Assembly: GCA_032622095.1 (NCBI GenBank)
Contig: CP136065.1
Location: 24,005,141-24,069,140, forward strand
Direction: 5' to 3'
Length of the DNA: 64,000 bases
DNA from: Siphonodentalium dalli
Lineage: Eukaryota; Mollusca; Scaphopoda; Gadilida; Siphonodentaliidae
Below the pieces are notes generated by a model. That model did not search any database, was not told the DNA's origin, and saw only the letters and a program-made list of their open reading frames with translations. Positions 38,299-49,574 of the stretch are shown here, piece by piece (positions within the stretch are counted from its first letter, which is position 1; every line of letters starts with the position of its first letter). Position numbers and translations under genes: made by a program.

Positions 38299-38548
38299 CT
38301 ATATTGTCCATCAGTCTGTCCAAATATTTCTTATCCGTGTACAACTCTTCTAGTATGGACATCAGATTTTCGTCTTCTAAGGTGGCCGTCGTTTCGGCAT
38401 TGCTCCTGAGATCTGGATCAGACTTGAACACCCTGTCAGATCTCCGCTGGCCACGCCCTCCTCTCATCTCGGGCAGTCCTTCACTGTTACGAGGTCCGTT
38501 GTCCTGTTTCGGCGGGAATCGTCGTCGGCGCTTCCAGAACATCTTATC
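38299..38548 (-). CDS. Unassigned repeat protein, penultimate exon
   Basis: The acceptor TTTGTTCTCCAG and donor ATATAG|GTAAGT enclose 250 bp, phase 0 in and phase 1 out. It encodes DKMFWKRRRRFPPKQDNGPR, an Arg-rich middle and a helical acidic end (ENLMSILEELYTDKKYLDRL). The basic cluster could be a nuclear localisation or nucleic-acid-binding patch; that is inference. Confidence 0.8.
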
Positions 38549-38900
38549 CTGGAGAACAAAATATGTAATGTCCTAGTCTGAGTGAGCCTAGATTATTGAA
38601 TAGCAGGAACGTGACCCCGACCCAGGGACAACCCGACCCGGGCTTATTTTGGGTCAGGACGTCCCGATTTTCAGGGTCGGGTTTTCCCAAGTTTTTGGTA
38701 AATATTTTGTTCATTTGCAATATTTTTCTTTACATAGTTTCATCGAAATTATAAATTTCTATTATAAAACACCAATTAATTACGCAAATCTACGAGAGAT
38801 ATATATATATAATTATATATATATATATATTAGTTTAATTTCTCCTAGTATTTCTGTGCACATAAATGACATACACCACATATCAAATCTCGATACCCAC

Positions 38901-38966
38901 CTCGTTTTGAGATCTGTACATTCGTTTCTTCTTGTGTTCACCCTGGGATTCGTCATACTCTTCGTT
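38901..38966 (-). CDS. Unassigned repeat protein, 66-bp exon
   Basis: Flanked by TCGTTTCAG and GAG|GTGGGT, phase 0 at both ends. It encodes 22 residues, NEEYDESQGEHKKKRMYRSQ and NE. It is too short for a domain call; it is accepted because its phase fits both neighbours and its composition (charged, Lys-rich) matches the rest of the protein. Confidence 0.65.
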
Positions 38967-39237
38967 CTGAAACGATGAATATTGTGATGTCTACACATAG
39001 TTCAGAGAGGGACTGATGTAGAATGTAGTTGAACGTTGCTCCCAACTTATCGGCAAAACCATCAGGTTATATTGAATATCAGAACTTGCTCCACCTACTG
39101 CTGACGCATATCAGCGAGCAATAGAATTGCATACCGGGCCAGAGACAATACTATCGTCAACCAGGAGTCTATATGGACCATTTACAGGTATTGCACGGAA
39201 TTGCGAGGTGGGAGTCGGTTGTGGAATGTTATTAATT

Positions 39238-39752
39238 AGATCATGTCATGAATCTCTATTCTTGTTACGGCCGTAGAGCTCATGTTCCACCTGTCCAAAA
39301 TCTGGGAATTATTTGAATTTCTGATCGGGAACTTTATATCATTGAAAAATTAACACAGGTACATGTAATATATTTTATAGTTATAAATTTCATTTCAATA
39401 AGTTCATTGGTAATCTATTCCGCAGCGATGAAGATCCTAGCTCCAGATTTCATGATTTAGGTGACTTTGTGATAAACATGAATTATTACCCGGGGGGAAT
39501 TTTATGATTGTAAGCGACTCAAAGTGAAATCGGCCCATACAAAGTTGCATAAATCTTGCAATTTCGAACTGGAACCTTCATCAACCGGTAACACGTACAT
39601 TATTAAGAAACAGTGAGTAATTTCAGTAACTAGAAGAAATATATTACCCACAACCTGTGTTATTTCTTGAAGGTTATAACGGTTCCAGGTTTTAAACTGG
39701 TGGATTATGAACTCTATGGGTGTAACCAGAGTAGAGATTCATGGCATAATCT
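39238..39752. mobile_element. MITE family 3, copy 2
   Basis: Related to the copy at 18662 by its ends (TCATGNCATGAATCTCTA / GTAGAGATTCATGGCAT) and centre (TTGTAAGCGACTC). It is more diverged and lies in an intron of the minus-strand gene. Confidence 0.65.
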
Positions 39753-39881
39753 GGTCAATAGGTAATCGTGTACTACAGTAAAGTGATGTGGATTTCTTGT
39801 TTAAGATGGATGAATGTAGACGAAAGCAGATTCTGTGTTCCTTGCGTTCAATTCTAGGATTAATCTAATAAAATAATTTAC

Positions 39882-39937
39882 CTGTAATTCACTGTCCGAC
39901 GATAGCCGACCGATGCTGCTCTCCGAAGATCGCCGTT
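39882..39937 (-). CDS. Unassigned repeat protein, 56-bp exon
   Basis: The acceptor TTTATATTCAG and donor TTACAG|GTAAAT enclose an exon with phase 1 in and phase 0 out, matching the exon at 40915. It encodes a completed Glu and then RRSSESSIGRLSSDSELQ, a Ser-rich stretch with RRSS, a possible basophilic kinase site. Its short length is compensated by the exact phase match on both sides. Confidence 0.68.
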
Positions 39938-40914
39938 CTGAATATAAATAAATTGAAAATAAACATCTTGTAGTATATAATACAATGCTGCATCATATTC
40001 TCTTAAGCATGTGGTTTTCATGGGCTTACCAGCGCAGCCATTATGAACATATATTTTTTAAATATACAAATGTTTCAGTACAGACAATGGATTTTTTTTC
40101 AAATCGCTCAACTCACTGCGAAATTAACAACTTTAGAAACAATAACGGTATTTTTCATAACAGCATGAGTTTGTATTACCAGCGTCAGTTCAGTTCAATG
40201 GGACCCATCAAAATAATCGCAAAATAGCAGTGGTGACTATATAAACAACCACTATCCGAGTAATTAAGCAAAGGTACCACTCGTAATAGAGATGAAATAT
40301 AGACAATTCTGCTTATTTCTCACTCAACACGTATTTTAGACCGGCGCCCAGAGGGTTTCAATTACACTATCGCATACGAGAGTTTTGATGCCCTAGATTT
40401 GGTATCACCCTTGAATCATCCAGAAAATCAATTTCTTACGATTCGCAATCCTGGCGTTTAGGGGCTAGGGGCACTTCAAAACCCTCTTAATCACTCCCAA
40501 TTACACTTCCGAGTAAATCCGCCATTTTTGGTGTAAATGTTAACTAATGTCCACTGATCATAAAAACATAACTTAAGAAACGATATTTCCTGGTGTTTAA
40601 AGATAAGAAGGAGCTTGGAACCATCCCCTCGAAATCCGATTTTCAACTTCAGTTGACAATGACGTATAGTCCAGGGGCTGATAGGGTACCTCTGCACCTC
40701 CAGTATTTACATTCACTCGACCCATTTTCTTCCTTATTATGTCCCACAACTTTTAAGCGATATTTAAAAAAGTGGCCGTGTAGACACCAGACAAGATGGC
40801 GTCCAACATGGCCGCCGTTTTCAGGCGGGTCACTAAGTCAGTTTACACAATAGATTGAGTGCATTTGTCAACCTCAAATAGGCATGTATGCTTGTATTAT
40901 ATTTTCTCTATTAC

Positions 40915-41077
40915 CTCGCGTTATTCTCTCTAAGAACGATCTGTCCTTTGCCGCCCCGTCTCTTGATGTTTGTAGATCATTCGGACCTCGTCTGTGGTTG
41001 CGCGGTCCAGGAGCCTTGGGACGCTTGTTGTATCTCAGCGGCCGGAGCCCACCACCTGCTCGGCCGCCATGTTGAAG
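40915..41077 (-). CDS. Unassigned repeat protein, Gly/Arg-rich exon
   Basis: The acceptor TTACTTGTAG and donor CGAG|GTAATA enclose 163 bp (phase 0 in, phase 1 out). It encodes LQHGGRAGGGLRPLRYNKRP and a basic remainder ending FLERITR. The acceptor and first ~30 bases are part of a 70-bp tandem duplication that supplies a second intact acceptor at 41147. That upstream acceptor would run into a TAA before the exon, so the proximal one is chosen. Confidence is lower than for other exons because an internal AG could also serve as acceptor. Confidence 0.62.
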
Positions 41078-41185
41078 CTACAAGTAAACATTATATCAAA
41101 ATATTAATATATAACAGCCCGCCATCTGATCGGCCGCCATGTTGAAGCTACAATTAAACATTATATAAAAATAGTAATATATCAT
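41046..41185 (-). repeat. 70-bp tandem duplication across an exon acceptor
   Basis: Units 41046-41115 and 41116-41185 share CGGCCGCCATGTTGAAGCTA followed by CAAGTAAAC or CAATTAAAC. On the minus strand each holds TTGTAG|CTTCAAC, so both have an intact 3' splice site plus exon start. Confidence 0.88.
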
Positions 41186-41473
41186 ATAGCAATGTCTAAA
41201 CACTTCAAATTATAACCTGTAAAAGTTTGCTGTGTTATTATTCCAGCGTTTCAAATCGACATGAAAACACTCAGATAGTATGATAACTCAGTTGTAACAA
41301 TCAGCTATTAATGGTGAAAACTTCAACAGCATTGGTTGTACAATTTCAAAACAACAAGACAATGGACTTAGTAAAATTTAACACCTAGACCATCTAATTA
41401 ATAACCAAAATACACCGTGAATGTTAGTTTAATCAGTTATATAGTAAATACTCATTCACGAATATTCAGAGCA

Positions 41474-41565
41474 GAATGATTCATATTCATTGGCGGGAAA
41501 TGTTCAGATAATGAGTTGTTGAACTCATTATCTGAACATTTCCCACCAATGAATATGAATCATTC
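41474..41565. repeat. 45-bp-arm hairpin
   Basis: Near-perfect palindrome with arms of AATGATTCATATTCATTGG type around a TTGTTGAAC centre. It lies directly before the MITE at 41576 but its ends differ. It may be an independent short foldback. Confidence 0.85.
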
Positions 41566-41575
41566 GGCTCTTACA

Positions 41576-42035
41576 TGTGACCCGCCATATCAAATCCAGT
41601 CGGAAGTCGGGATTTTTTTTTACCCTGTGCCAATGCATTCTCTTATATATGCGAGTCGACCATAGGTCGCCTCGCATATATAAGATAATGCATTGGTCTA
41701 ACAATTTTAATTATTTGTTCTTGTATTCTTTGACAATTTTATAATTTCACCCATACAGAGCCCCAGACAAACGTGAGCAGACGACACTCTTCTATATGCT
41801 TCTATATATGTGTGGGGCTCACTGCAGGGTAATGGATGTTTTTTTATTTTATGTCCTAAAAATTGTAAGAAACATTTATTTAAAAAACATGATAAAAAAT
41901 TGTTAGGCCAATGCATTCTCTTATATATGCGAGGCGACCTATGGTCGACTCGCATATATAAGAGAATGCTTTGGCACAGGGTAAAAAAAATCCCGACTTC
42001 CGAGTCCCGACTGGATTTGATATGGTGGGTCACAT
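41576..42035. mobile_element. Paired-hairpin MITE with different outer ends
   Basis: The two characteristic hairpins (41630-41700 and 41908-41982) are present, but the element ends in TGTGACCCNCCATATCAAAT inverted repeats instead of TTAA/CCCTTT. The right copy of the end carries a 7-bp insertion. This is either a chimeric subfamily or nested insertion. Confidence 0.78.
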
Positions 42036-42120
42036 ATTGTCTTTTTTTACTGCCTGAACACCTCTCCGGATAAATAATCATCTGTTCCAATGTATACTTT
42101 TATAACAATAATAACTCATC

Positions 42121-42236
42121 TTTATAGTCGTAGCATTCAAACAATCATACATACCACCCCGTCTTTAAAGTAGTAGCCTTCTTCAAATAATCATACATAC
42201 CACCCCGTCTTTAAAGTAGTAGCCTTCTTCAAACAG
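42121..42236 (-). repeat. 46-bp tandem duplication across an exon donor
   Basis: Units 42145-42190 and 42191-42236 are almost identical; a degenerate half unit precedes them at 42121-42144. On the minus strand each unit holds the exon end (TTTAAAGACGGGGTG) and the donor GTATGTATGATT. Confidence 0.9.
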
Positions 42237-42281
42237 ACGTCTCTTGAGGACTTGACTCCATGTGTACAGTGGATCGTTAGG
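42201..42281 (-). CDS. Unassigned repeat protein, 81-bp exon
   Basis: The acceptor CGATATTTCAG and donor GGGGTG|GTATGT enclose 27 codons, phase 0 at both ends: PNDPLYTWSQVLKRRLFEEG then YYFKDGV. Its end is duplicated downstream with its donor. The first donor is chosen because the frame beyond it meets TGA at 42185-42183. Confidence 0.75.
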
Positions 42282-42867
42282 CTGAAATATCGAACATTAG
42301 GAAACCTATGATATGTGCGAAAATAAAAAATGTGGTACTTTGTTCTTGCTATAACGGCAGTGGGTTCTGCTGAGTTAGCTATGGTGTTGACAGCGCAAAG
42401 CAGTGTATTCGCTATCTGACAAGCTAAGTGAGGTGAAATACAATGAACGCATAGCATGTCTAATTGCACTTTCACACACTAGCAAATTCAGAAGCTATTA
42501 CACTCCTAGACACTTTGAGGAGGGCATTGTTTTTTGTAATTCTTGGAATTAATTAATTAGTCAAGCTTGGGAAAATAAGCCATCACGTTTGAGTGATTTA
42601 TATAATCATTTGTATTGTCAAAATCCATATTTTGCTGTTTTGTGCTGATAACTGAGACATTGTGGAATATCGTCAGTTTTATCTCCATATAGAATATACA
42701 GACTGTAATGGTGCGTTTCATACATCACTCCCTGCCCATGATGTATGAAGAGACTGCATGTTAGCTTAACTTTACTTTGAAAACTATGGAATATCTTGTG
42801 CTCTTGATCAATTAATATTTCCATTGTAAATCACCTGCTAGTGTAGTTTTTATTTTGGTAAACTCAC

Positions 42868-42975
42868 ATCAAACTGCTGGTGTTGTCCGTCCAGCATGGC
42901 GTCCTCCTGTCCCTTCTCGGCTGTCGACGCCCTGCTTCGATTCCGTGAGATCGTGAACCTGCTAGCAGGCCGGCT
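42868..42975 (-). CDS. Unassigned repeat protein, 108-bp exon
   Basis: The acceptor GGTTATTACAG and donor TTTGAT|GTGAGT enclose 36 codons, phase 0 at both ends. It encodes the basic Ser/Arg stretch SRPASRFTISRNRSRASTAE and ends DGQHQQFD. RNRSRAS suggests phosphorylation by basophilic kinases (inference). Confidence 0.75.
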
Positions 42976-43162
42976 CTGTAATAACCAAATCAACAAGGGT
43001 CATATTCATCAGGCGAATATAGTCCAGGTGGTTTATATCGGACAATACTCAACACCAAGGGATAACTTTATTAAATAAACCACCTATATTTTATATAAAA
43101 TATATTTAGTCTATATAATTGGTTTATACTGTGTGGGGCTCAATGCGAAACTACATGTACCT

Positions 43163-43526
43163 TAGATCATGCCATGAATCACTACTCTGGCTAACAAAAC
43201 CTTGGAATTTTTTGAAGTTTTGACAGGGAACATTATAATGTCGAAAAAATTATGATGTACTTCACTGTATTTGCGATTTTGCTTTGCATCGCTTACAATT
43301 ATTGAATTTCTCCTGGCTGATTAATTCAATGTTTATTGCGATATCGGCTTACACATATCACGGAAAAGCATGCAATTTTGTGAAGATAATTATTTAGCGT
43401 AATTTTTCGACTTTATAAGGTTCCCGGCCTGTCAAAACTTCAAAAAGTTTCAAGGTTTTATACTATAGTGGAATATGATATCTACGGGCGTTAGCCAGAG
43501 TAGAGATTTTTGACATGATCTACATG
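43163..43526. mobile_element. MITE family 3, copy 3
   Basis: Inverted ends (ATCATGNCATGAATC, TACTCTGGCTAA, TTTTTGAAGTTTTGACAGGG) are shared with the copies at 18662 and 39238. The sequence CTACATGTACCT occurs on both outer sides and may be a target-site duplication. Confidence 0.78.
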
Positions 43527-44010
43527 TACCTGTGGTCGTTGGTGGGAAGACATGCCGCGGTATAGGATTATCAAATCAAGGGGATTGATGGCAGATGGGA
43601 AGACATCACCGCGGTATAGGATGATCAAATCAATGGGATTGATGGCGATCATAGATGGACCAGCGGTTACATAAATCATGCTGCGCAAACTGTACACTTT
43701 TGGTTAATTTCAATCATTAGCAACCGTGGTAAATGTGGGGGCGGAAAATACAACACCGATGAAAAGAATAATTCGAATATCTCAATTTTATCATCAAAAT
43801 TCATTCCGCAGAATAATTCAGTCTCTGAATACTGCTATGTGTGCGGACTGTATCCGGTGAGTGTTCGCGATTTATAGTGGTGACATGGTTTATATTGACA
43901 AATGGCAAATCTGATAATTTCGTAAACACTAGCGAAGGCACTGTGTGCGTTCAGCCGTTACGAGATAAACTACCCCGCGCGGTCGGTGTGACTAATTAGT
44001 GCCCGGGCAA

Positions 44011-44690
44011 GCCCGGGCACGCCCGGGCAGGTCTTGGTGGTCTCATGAGCCCGCAGACAGTCTAATATGATGCCATATGGTAGTAGGATACAGAATAAGC
44101 ATATATTAGGAAAATTGACTTGCTGTGTCGTCCACCGGCGGGTTTATTAACCATTTAAATGCCGATATTGACTAAAAGAACCCGGGAGAACCCAGACGGA
44201 AGCATAGACCCGACCATATTATATATTGATGACTAATGGTAGCGAGGCACTTACTAAAGGTATATATTGCAAATATTGACTCGCTATCTCGTTCGCGGCC
44301 GGCTTCATTAACCCCTTAAATGACGATATGCGCCAGAAGAACACGCGCAAGCCCGGGCACGCCCGGGCAGGTCTTGGTGGTCTCATGGGCCCGCAGACAG
44401 TCTAATATGATGCCATATGGTAGTAGGATACAGAATAAGCATATATTAGGAAAATTTACATGCTGTGTCGTCCACCGGCGGGTTTATTAACCATTTAAAT
44501 GCCGATATTGACTAAAAGAACCCGGGAGAGCCCAGACGGACGCATAGACCCGACCATATTATATATTGATGACTAATGGTAGCGAGGCACTTACTAAAGG
44601 TATATATTGCAAATATTGACTCGCTATCTCGTTCGCGGCCGGCTTCATTAACCCCTTAAATGACGATATGCGCCAGAAGAACACGCGCAA
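44011..44690 (+). repeat. Left arm: two 340-bp tandem units
   Basis: The period is exactly 340 bp (GCCCGGGCACGCCCGGGCAG at 44011 and 44351). Each unit holds TAGTAGGATACAGAATAAGC, CCACCGGCGGGTTTATTAAC, a GACCCGACCATATTATATA block and GTTCGCGGCCGGCTTCATTA. The copies are nearly identical, indicating recent amplification or conversion. Confidence 0.92.
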
Positions 44691-45149
44691 ACCCGGGTGG
44701 CAACATGGACCAGTGATCGGTATAGTGTGATGCCTTATGGCGGTATGGTGGCTGGTATGAAAATTTACTGCCGTTATATATCGTTCACGGCGGGTTCATT
44801 TATAATATTGGTGCCCACTCGATCAGGAATTGGCGGCATTATTGGCCATCCTTTATACGTTCCTATATACAACCGCATATTTTTTTGTGAAAAACTTAAT
44901 TTAACCCCCAATGCAGTCGAAAAATTTGCTCACCGCCACGTAACACGTCCAACAGTATGTATATAAAAAAAGAATTCCTCGTTAAATTTAAAGCATGCAG
45001 TTCACAGTTGAACAAATTGTGAACCGCCGTCATACAATCGCTCTTAGATGGTCATTCTGATGTTTTTTATTATTATTTACAAGGACTGGCCCTGCGAATT
45101 TGAACTTGTCGGTCGATATATTTTTGAATCCCTGACATTTCTGCACGGG

Positions 45150-45645
45150 ACATGACCCACTTTCAAAAGCGGACATTTCTCCACCCGGACAGTTACCCAC
45201 CCAGACATTTACCCACTAAGACATTTACCCACCGGACATTTCCCCGCCCTGCTAATAAAATATTTTATGCTACATCCTTTATCGCAGACATCAAAGGATG
45301 TTTTGAGTGGTCAGTGAAGCCTGGACATTGAGGCCATCTCACGTCATGTCAACTCAACCGATGTAATGTTTTGAAAAACATTTATCAGTTATCATGGAAT
45401 CATATCTTCACTTTCAATCATGGAATTGATTAAGAACAATCGTGGTGGTGACACAATATGTGTCGACGGTCATGCTTATTTCAAAAATAAAGTCAACAAT
45501 TCGGGTGGGGAAAAGTCCGGTGGGTAAATGTCCGCATTGAGTAAGTGGGGAAATGTCCGGTTGGTAAATGTCCGATTGGGTAACTGCCCCTTTGCCACTT
45601 TCTGAGAGGTTGGGGAAATGTCCGGTGGGGAAATGTCCGATTACC
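45150..45645. repeat. Opposed clusters of GGACATTT(C/A)CCCA motifs
   Basis: Seven or so copies of a ~16-bp motif of GGACATTTACCCACC type at 45170-45245 face the complementary motif (GGGGAAATGTCCGGTGGG type) repeated at 45505-45640. They form an imperfect foldback in the centre of the 4.5-kb element. The ORFs across it (HFPTGHFP peptides) are low-complexity artefacts. Confidence 0.75.
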
Positions 45646-46203
45646 ATATTTTGTTTTAGAATATATTATTTGCCTATTGATTGAATTTGGTTCCAGGGAA
45701 GTTTGAAAGCAGAATTCTTTGCGAATAATGTTAGAGAATATAACTGAATTGCTCTGTGTTATTTTTTGACTGATTATATGCATGAAGCCAACATAGATTA
45801 TAGAGGATTATGAATATCAATTAAAACACTATAATCTCGATTTACATTCTGGGAAGGGTATCAAACGGATTATAAAATTAGATACCCGTGCGCGGATTCG
45901 AGATGGTGATATCATTGCACCCTGGGATTTTACTCCTTGATTGTTGAGACAACAGTGACAGTGGGAGCTGAGCTTTCGTTTTTCGTGTCACAATCAAAGA
46001 AGCACATTTTAATCCCGCTCCATCCAATGGTTGGGGTTTCCTAATAATCTAGCAACTATAATATTATTCTCAATACCATACTTGGCTTCAACTGATTATT
46101 AACCAATCAAACTGTGTTGCAGTCTGGCTTATATCATATATAACAACATATGCAATTAAATACACTAAAACTCAAAGTGTATTCCAATAAGATATCCTAC
46201 AAT

Positions 46204-46281
46204 TATGCGACCACGAATTCGTTTGACGCTTCCTGCTATGGTTTTGTACCCGTGCTCCATCTGCTTCACTGAAGCTGAAGG
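46204..46281 (+). CDS. Possible first coding exon inside the 4.5-kb element
   Basis: An ATG at 46204 opens 26 codons (MRPRIRLTLPAMVLYPCSIC start) and ends at GAAG|GTGAGT, a strong donor. The peptide could be a leader. No downstream exon was found, so this may be chance or a relic of a gene carried by the element. Confidence 0.2.
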
Positions 46282-46839
46282 TGAGTAGATATATTTTACC
46301 TTTATTAATTTATATACTGCATACAGGCCTACGCATAGCGCTTCTGAGAAACAAATTTAAAGAATTACTCCGGACTAGATTTTGTTTCGATTTATCGATC
46401 GCCACTAATCAACTGAGCACGGTGTCGAAAAGTATTTTCGAGTGCTAGGCCGCCCGTATCTGAAGTTATAGCGTTGTAATGTCCCAATGTATAGATTATG
46501 CAATAATTATCGTTCCCTGATTACACGGCACAATCGTGTTGACGTGTTGACGATTCTGCGACCAATTTCACGATTTTACGGCTTGACAATTCTTGAACAA
46601 TTCTGCGACCTTATTTTACGTGGTATTTTATGACAAACTCGTTGTAATGAACATACCGTGGATTCAATGCAGTGCTGTGTGTATACCGAAACCCATATAG
46701 ACAAAATCACACAAGAGATGCCCACCGTGCCGTTTAGATGAAATAAAGTTTATAAGTTCTCTAAAACCTTATTATTTATTCCCGTAGTTCACCCCGTGTA
46801 AGTGGTATATCGCCAAACCCGAAGGTATCACCGAACCCG

Positions 46840-48420
46840 AGAAGTCTCCAGGGTTCTTCTAGTTAATATCGGCATTTAAATGGTTAATTAACCCGCCGGT
46901 GGACGACACAGCAAGTCAATTTTCATAATCTATGCTTATTCTGTATATATCCTACTACCATACGACATCATATTAGACTGTCCGCGGGCCCATGAGGCCA
47001 TCAGGGCCTGCCCGGACTTGCCCGGGCTTTCCCGTGCTCTCTTGGTGCAGATCGTCATTTAAGGGATTAATAAAGCCGGCCGCGAACGAAATAGCGAGTC
47101 AATATTTGCAATATACCTTTAGTAAGTGCCTCGATCCCATTATTCATCAATATATAATATGATCGGGTCGCTGTGTCAGTCGAGGCTCTCCCGGGTTCTT
47201 TAAGTTAATATCGGCATTTAAAGTGTTAATAAACCCGCCGGTTGATGACACAGAAAGTAAATTTGCATGCTTATTCAGAATCCTACTACCGTACGGAATC
47301 ATATTAGACTGTCCACGGGTTCAGGAGGCAGCCAGGGCCTGTCCGGGCTTGCCCGGGCTTGCCGCGTTCTTCTGGCGCATATCGTTATTTAAGGGGTTAA
47401 TGAAGCCGGCGGCGAACGAGATAGCGAGTCAATATTTGCAATATACCTTTAGTAAGTGCCTCGCTATACCATTAGTCATCAATATATAATATTATCAGGT
47501 TTCTGTGTCCGTCCGGTCTCTCCCGGGTTCTTTTAGTTAATATCGATATTTAGAGGGTTAATAAACCCGCCGGTGGACGACACAACAAGTCAATTTTCAA
47601 AATATATGCTTATTCTGTATCCTACTACCATATGACATCATATTAGACTGTCTGCGGGCCCACGAGACCACCAGGGCCTGCCCGGGCGTGCCCGGCTTGC
47701 GCCATGTTCTTCTGGCACATATCGTCATTTAAGGGGTTAATGAAGCCGGCCGCGAACGAGATAGCGAGTCAATATTTGCAATATATACCTTTAGTAAGTG
47801 CCTCGCTACCATTAGTCATCAATATATAATATGGTCGGGTCTATGCGTCCGTCTGGGCTCTCCCGAGTTCTTTTAGTCAATATCGGCATTTAAATGGTTA
47901 ATAAACCCGCCGGTGGACGACACAGCAAGTCAATTTTCATAATATATGCTTATTCTGTATCCTACTACCATAAGACATCATATTAGACTGTCTGCGGGTC
48001 CATGAGACCACCAGGGCCTGCCCGGGCGTGCCCGGGCTTGCGCCATGTTCTTCTGGCGCATATCGTCATTTATAGGGTTAATGAAGCCGGCCGCGAGCGA
48101 GATAGCGAGTCAATATTTGCAATATATACCTTTAGTAAGTGCCTCGCTGCCATTAGTCATCAATATATAATATGGTCGGGTCTATGCGTCCGTCTGGGCT
48201 CTCCCGGGTTCTTTTAGTCAATATCGGCATTTAAATGGTTAATAAACCCGCCGGTGGACGACACAGCAAGTCAATTTTCACAATATATGCTTATTCTGTA
48301 TCCTACTACCATGTGGCATCATATTGGACTGTCTGCGGGCCCATGAGAACACCCGGACCTGCCCGGGCGTGCCCGGGCTTGCCCGGGCGTGGCCGGGCTT
48401 ACCCGGGCGTGCCCGGGCAC
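46840..48420 (-). repeat. Right arm: four to five 330-341-bp tandem units
   Basis: Reverse-complement relatives of the left-arm unit. The marker AATATTTGCA occurs at 47101, 47431, 47771 and 48112, giving periods of 330, 340 and 341 bp. The outermost part is expanded in CCCGGGC motifs. Confidence 0.9.
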
Positions 48421-48771
48421 TAATTAGTCACACACCCGCGCGGTTTGTAAATTAAACAAGACTGGTGAATATGACTGGTATGGTTCTGGCATAGAGTCTG
48501 TCATTCCTGTTTCGTTTTTCATGAATTTTGGACGACGTATGGATAATTCTGAGTAGCAGCTGCTGGTAAACATACATGTATGAGTTTTGTCACTAGAAAT
48601 CGATTGTATTTCAATTATACATGCACATCAAAGCTGTGGGCCGAGACAAAATACTAGTTATACAGAACATTGTTTTGCTGTTACTCAATTTAATCCGAAT
48701 ATGTGTGATGCACATGTATGTTGCTCGCATCTTCCCTTCACTCTCTCACACTCTGTCTCTTTCTCCCTCTC

Positions 48772-48895
<124 letters not shown>

Positions 48896-49010
48896 CTGTT
48901 TTTGTTGGAACATGTACCTTCACAAATTATTCCAGATGTGCTGCATATTAATATGTTTTAAAATGTTTGAAATATGTAAATTGAATGGAAATGTTGAATC
49001 ACATGCAAAC

Positions 49011-49082
49011 CTCTGGTTTCGCCGTCGATGGCTTATCACCCTTCTTTTCGTCCTCGTCTTCGTCGTCTGGGAACTGCATGGG
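49011..49082 (-). CDS. Unassigned repeat protein, 72-bp acidic exon
   Basis: The acceptor CTGTCCTACAG and donor CCAGAG|GTTTGC enclose 24 codons, phase 0 at both ends: [20 protein letters not shown] then AKPE. The donor is weak, which lowers confidence. The acidic-then-lysine pattern matches the other exons. Confidence 0.65.
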
Positions 49083-49574
49083 CTGTAGGACAGAGAGAAG
49101 GAAATTGTTGAGTATGTGATGGACTGTACATGATGAAAAAGAAGGGAAATGTCTGAATATGATTGTGTACATCTTTGCAATCCATTTTGTGTTGTAAAAT
49201 TGCACAACTCCTTCTCAAATTGCATTTGAAGAGGTTGTTAGAGTTAGACATCGGATTTGCCGATGTATTGACAAATTATTCTCCGGCAACCCAATTATTT
49301 TCACAAACATTATATCCAAAGTGATAACACACTTCAGTCTTTTACAGAAAGTATATTAACAATCTCTCATTAACCAACATGGCCATCCACGTTTAATTCT
49401 GTCCAAATGGAGCACTGAGATTTCGTGTGTAATCCAGGTCTTTTTATGTTGTAATACTTTACACATAATTATAATACAGCGATAATAAATGAATGGCCAA
49501 ACTTTCATTGGGTTACTATAGAGGGCTAATATCAAATGGTATACGGTGCCACCACCCCTACCAACGCCACTAAC

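Larger units (their letters stand above)
43975..48443. mobile_element. 4.5-kb inverted-repeat element with 340-bp tandem arms
   Basis: It is bounded by inverted CCGCGCGG, GTGTGACTAATTAG and GCCCGGGCA sequences at 43975-44010 and about 48410-48443. Each arm is an array of a ~340-bp unit in mirror orientation: two units on the left (44011-44690) and four plus a partial on the right (about 46840-48420). The middle 2.1 kb is largely unique. No transposase, integrase or reverse transcriptase was recognised and no target-site duplication is visible. The plan resembles foldback-type elements whose inverted repeats contain internal tandem repeats. It lies in an intron of the minus-strand gene. Confidence 0.82.

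Noticed and set aside
45414-45783. Minus-strand ORFs with HFPTGHFP repeats
   Set aside because: Produced by repeated GGGGAAATGTCCGG-type motifs in the foldback, not a protein gene.
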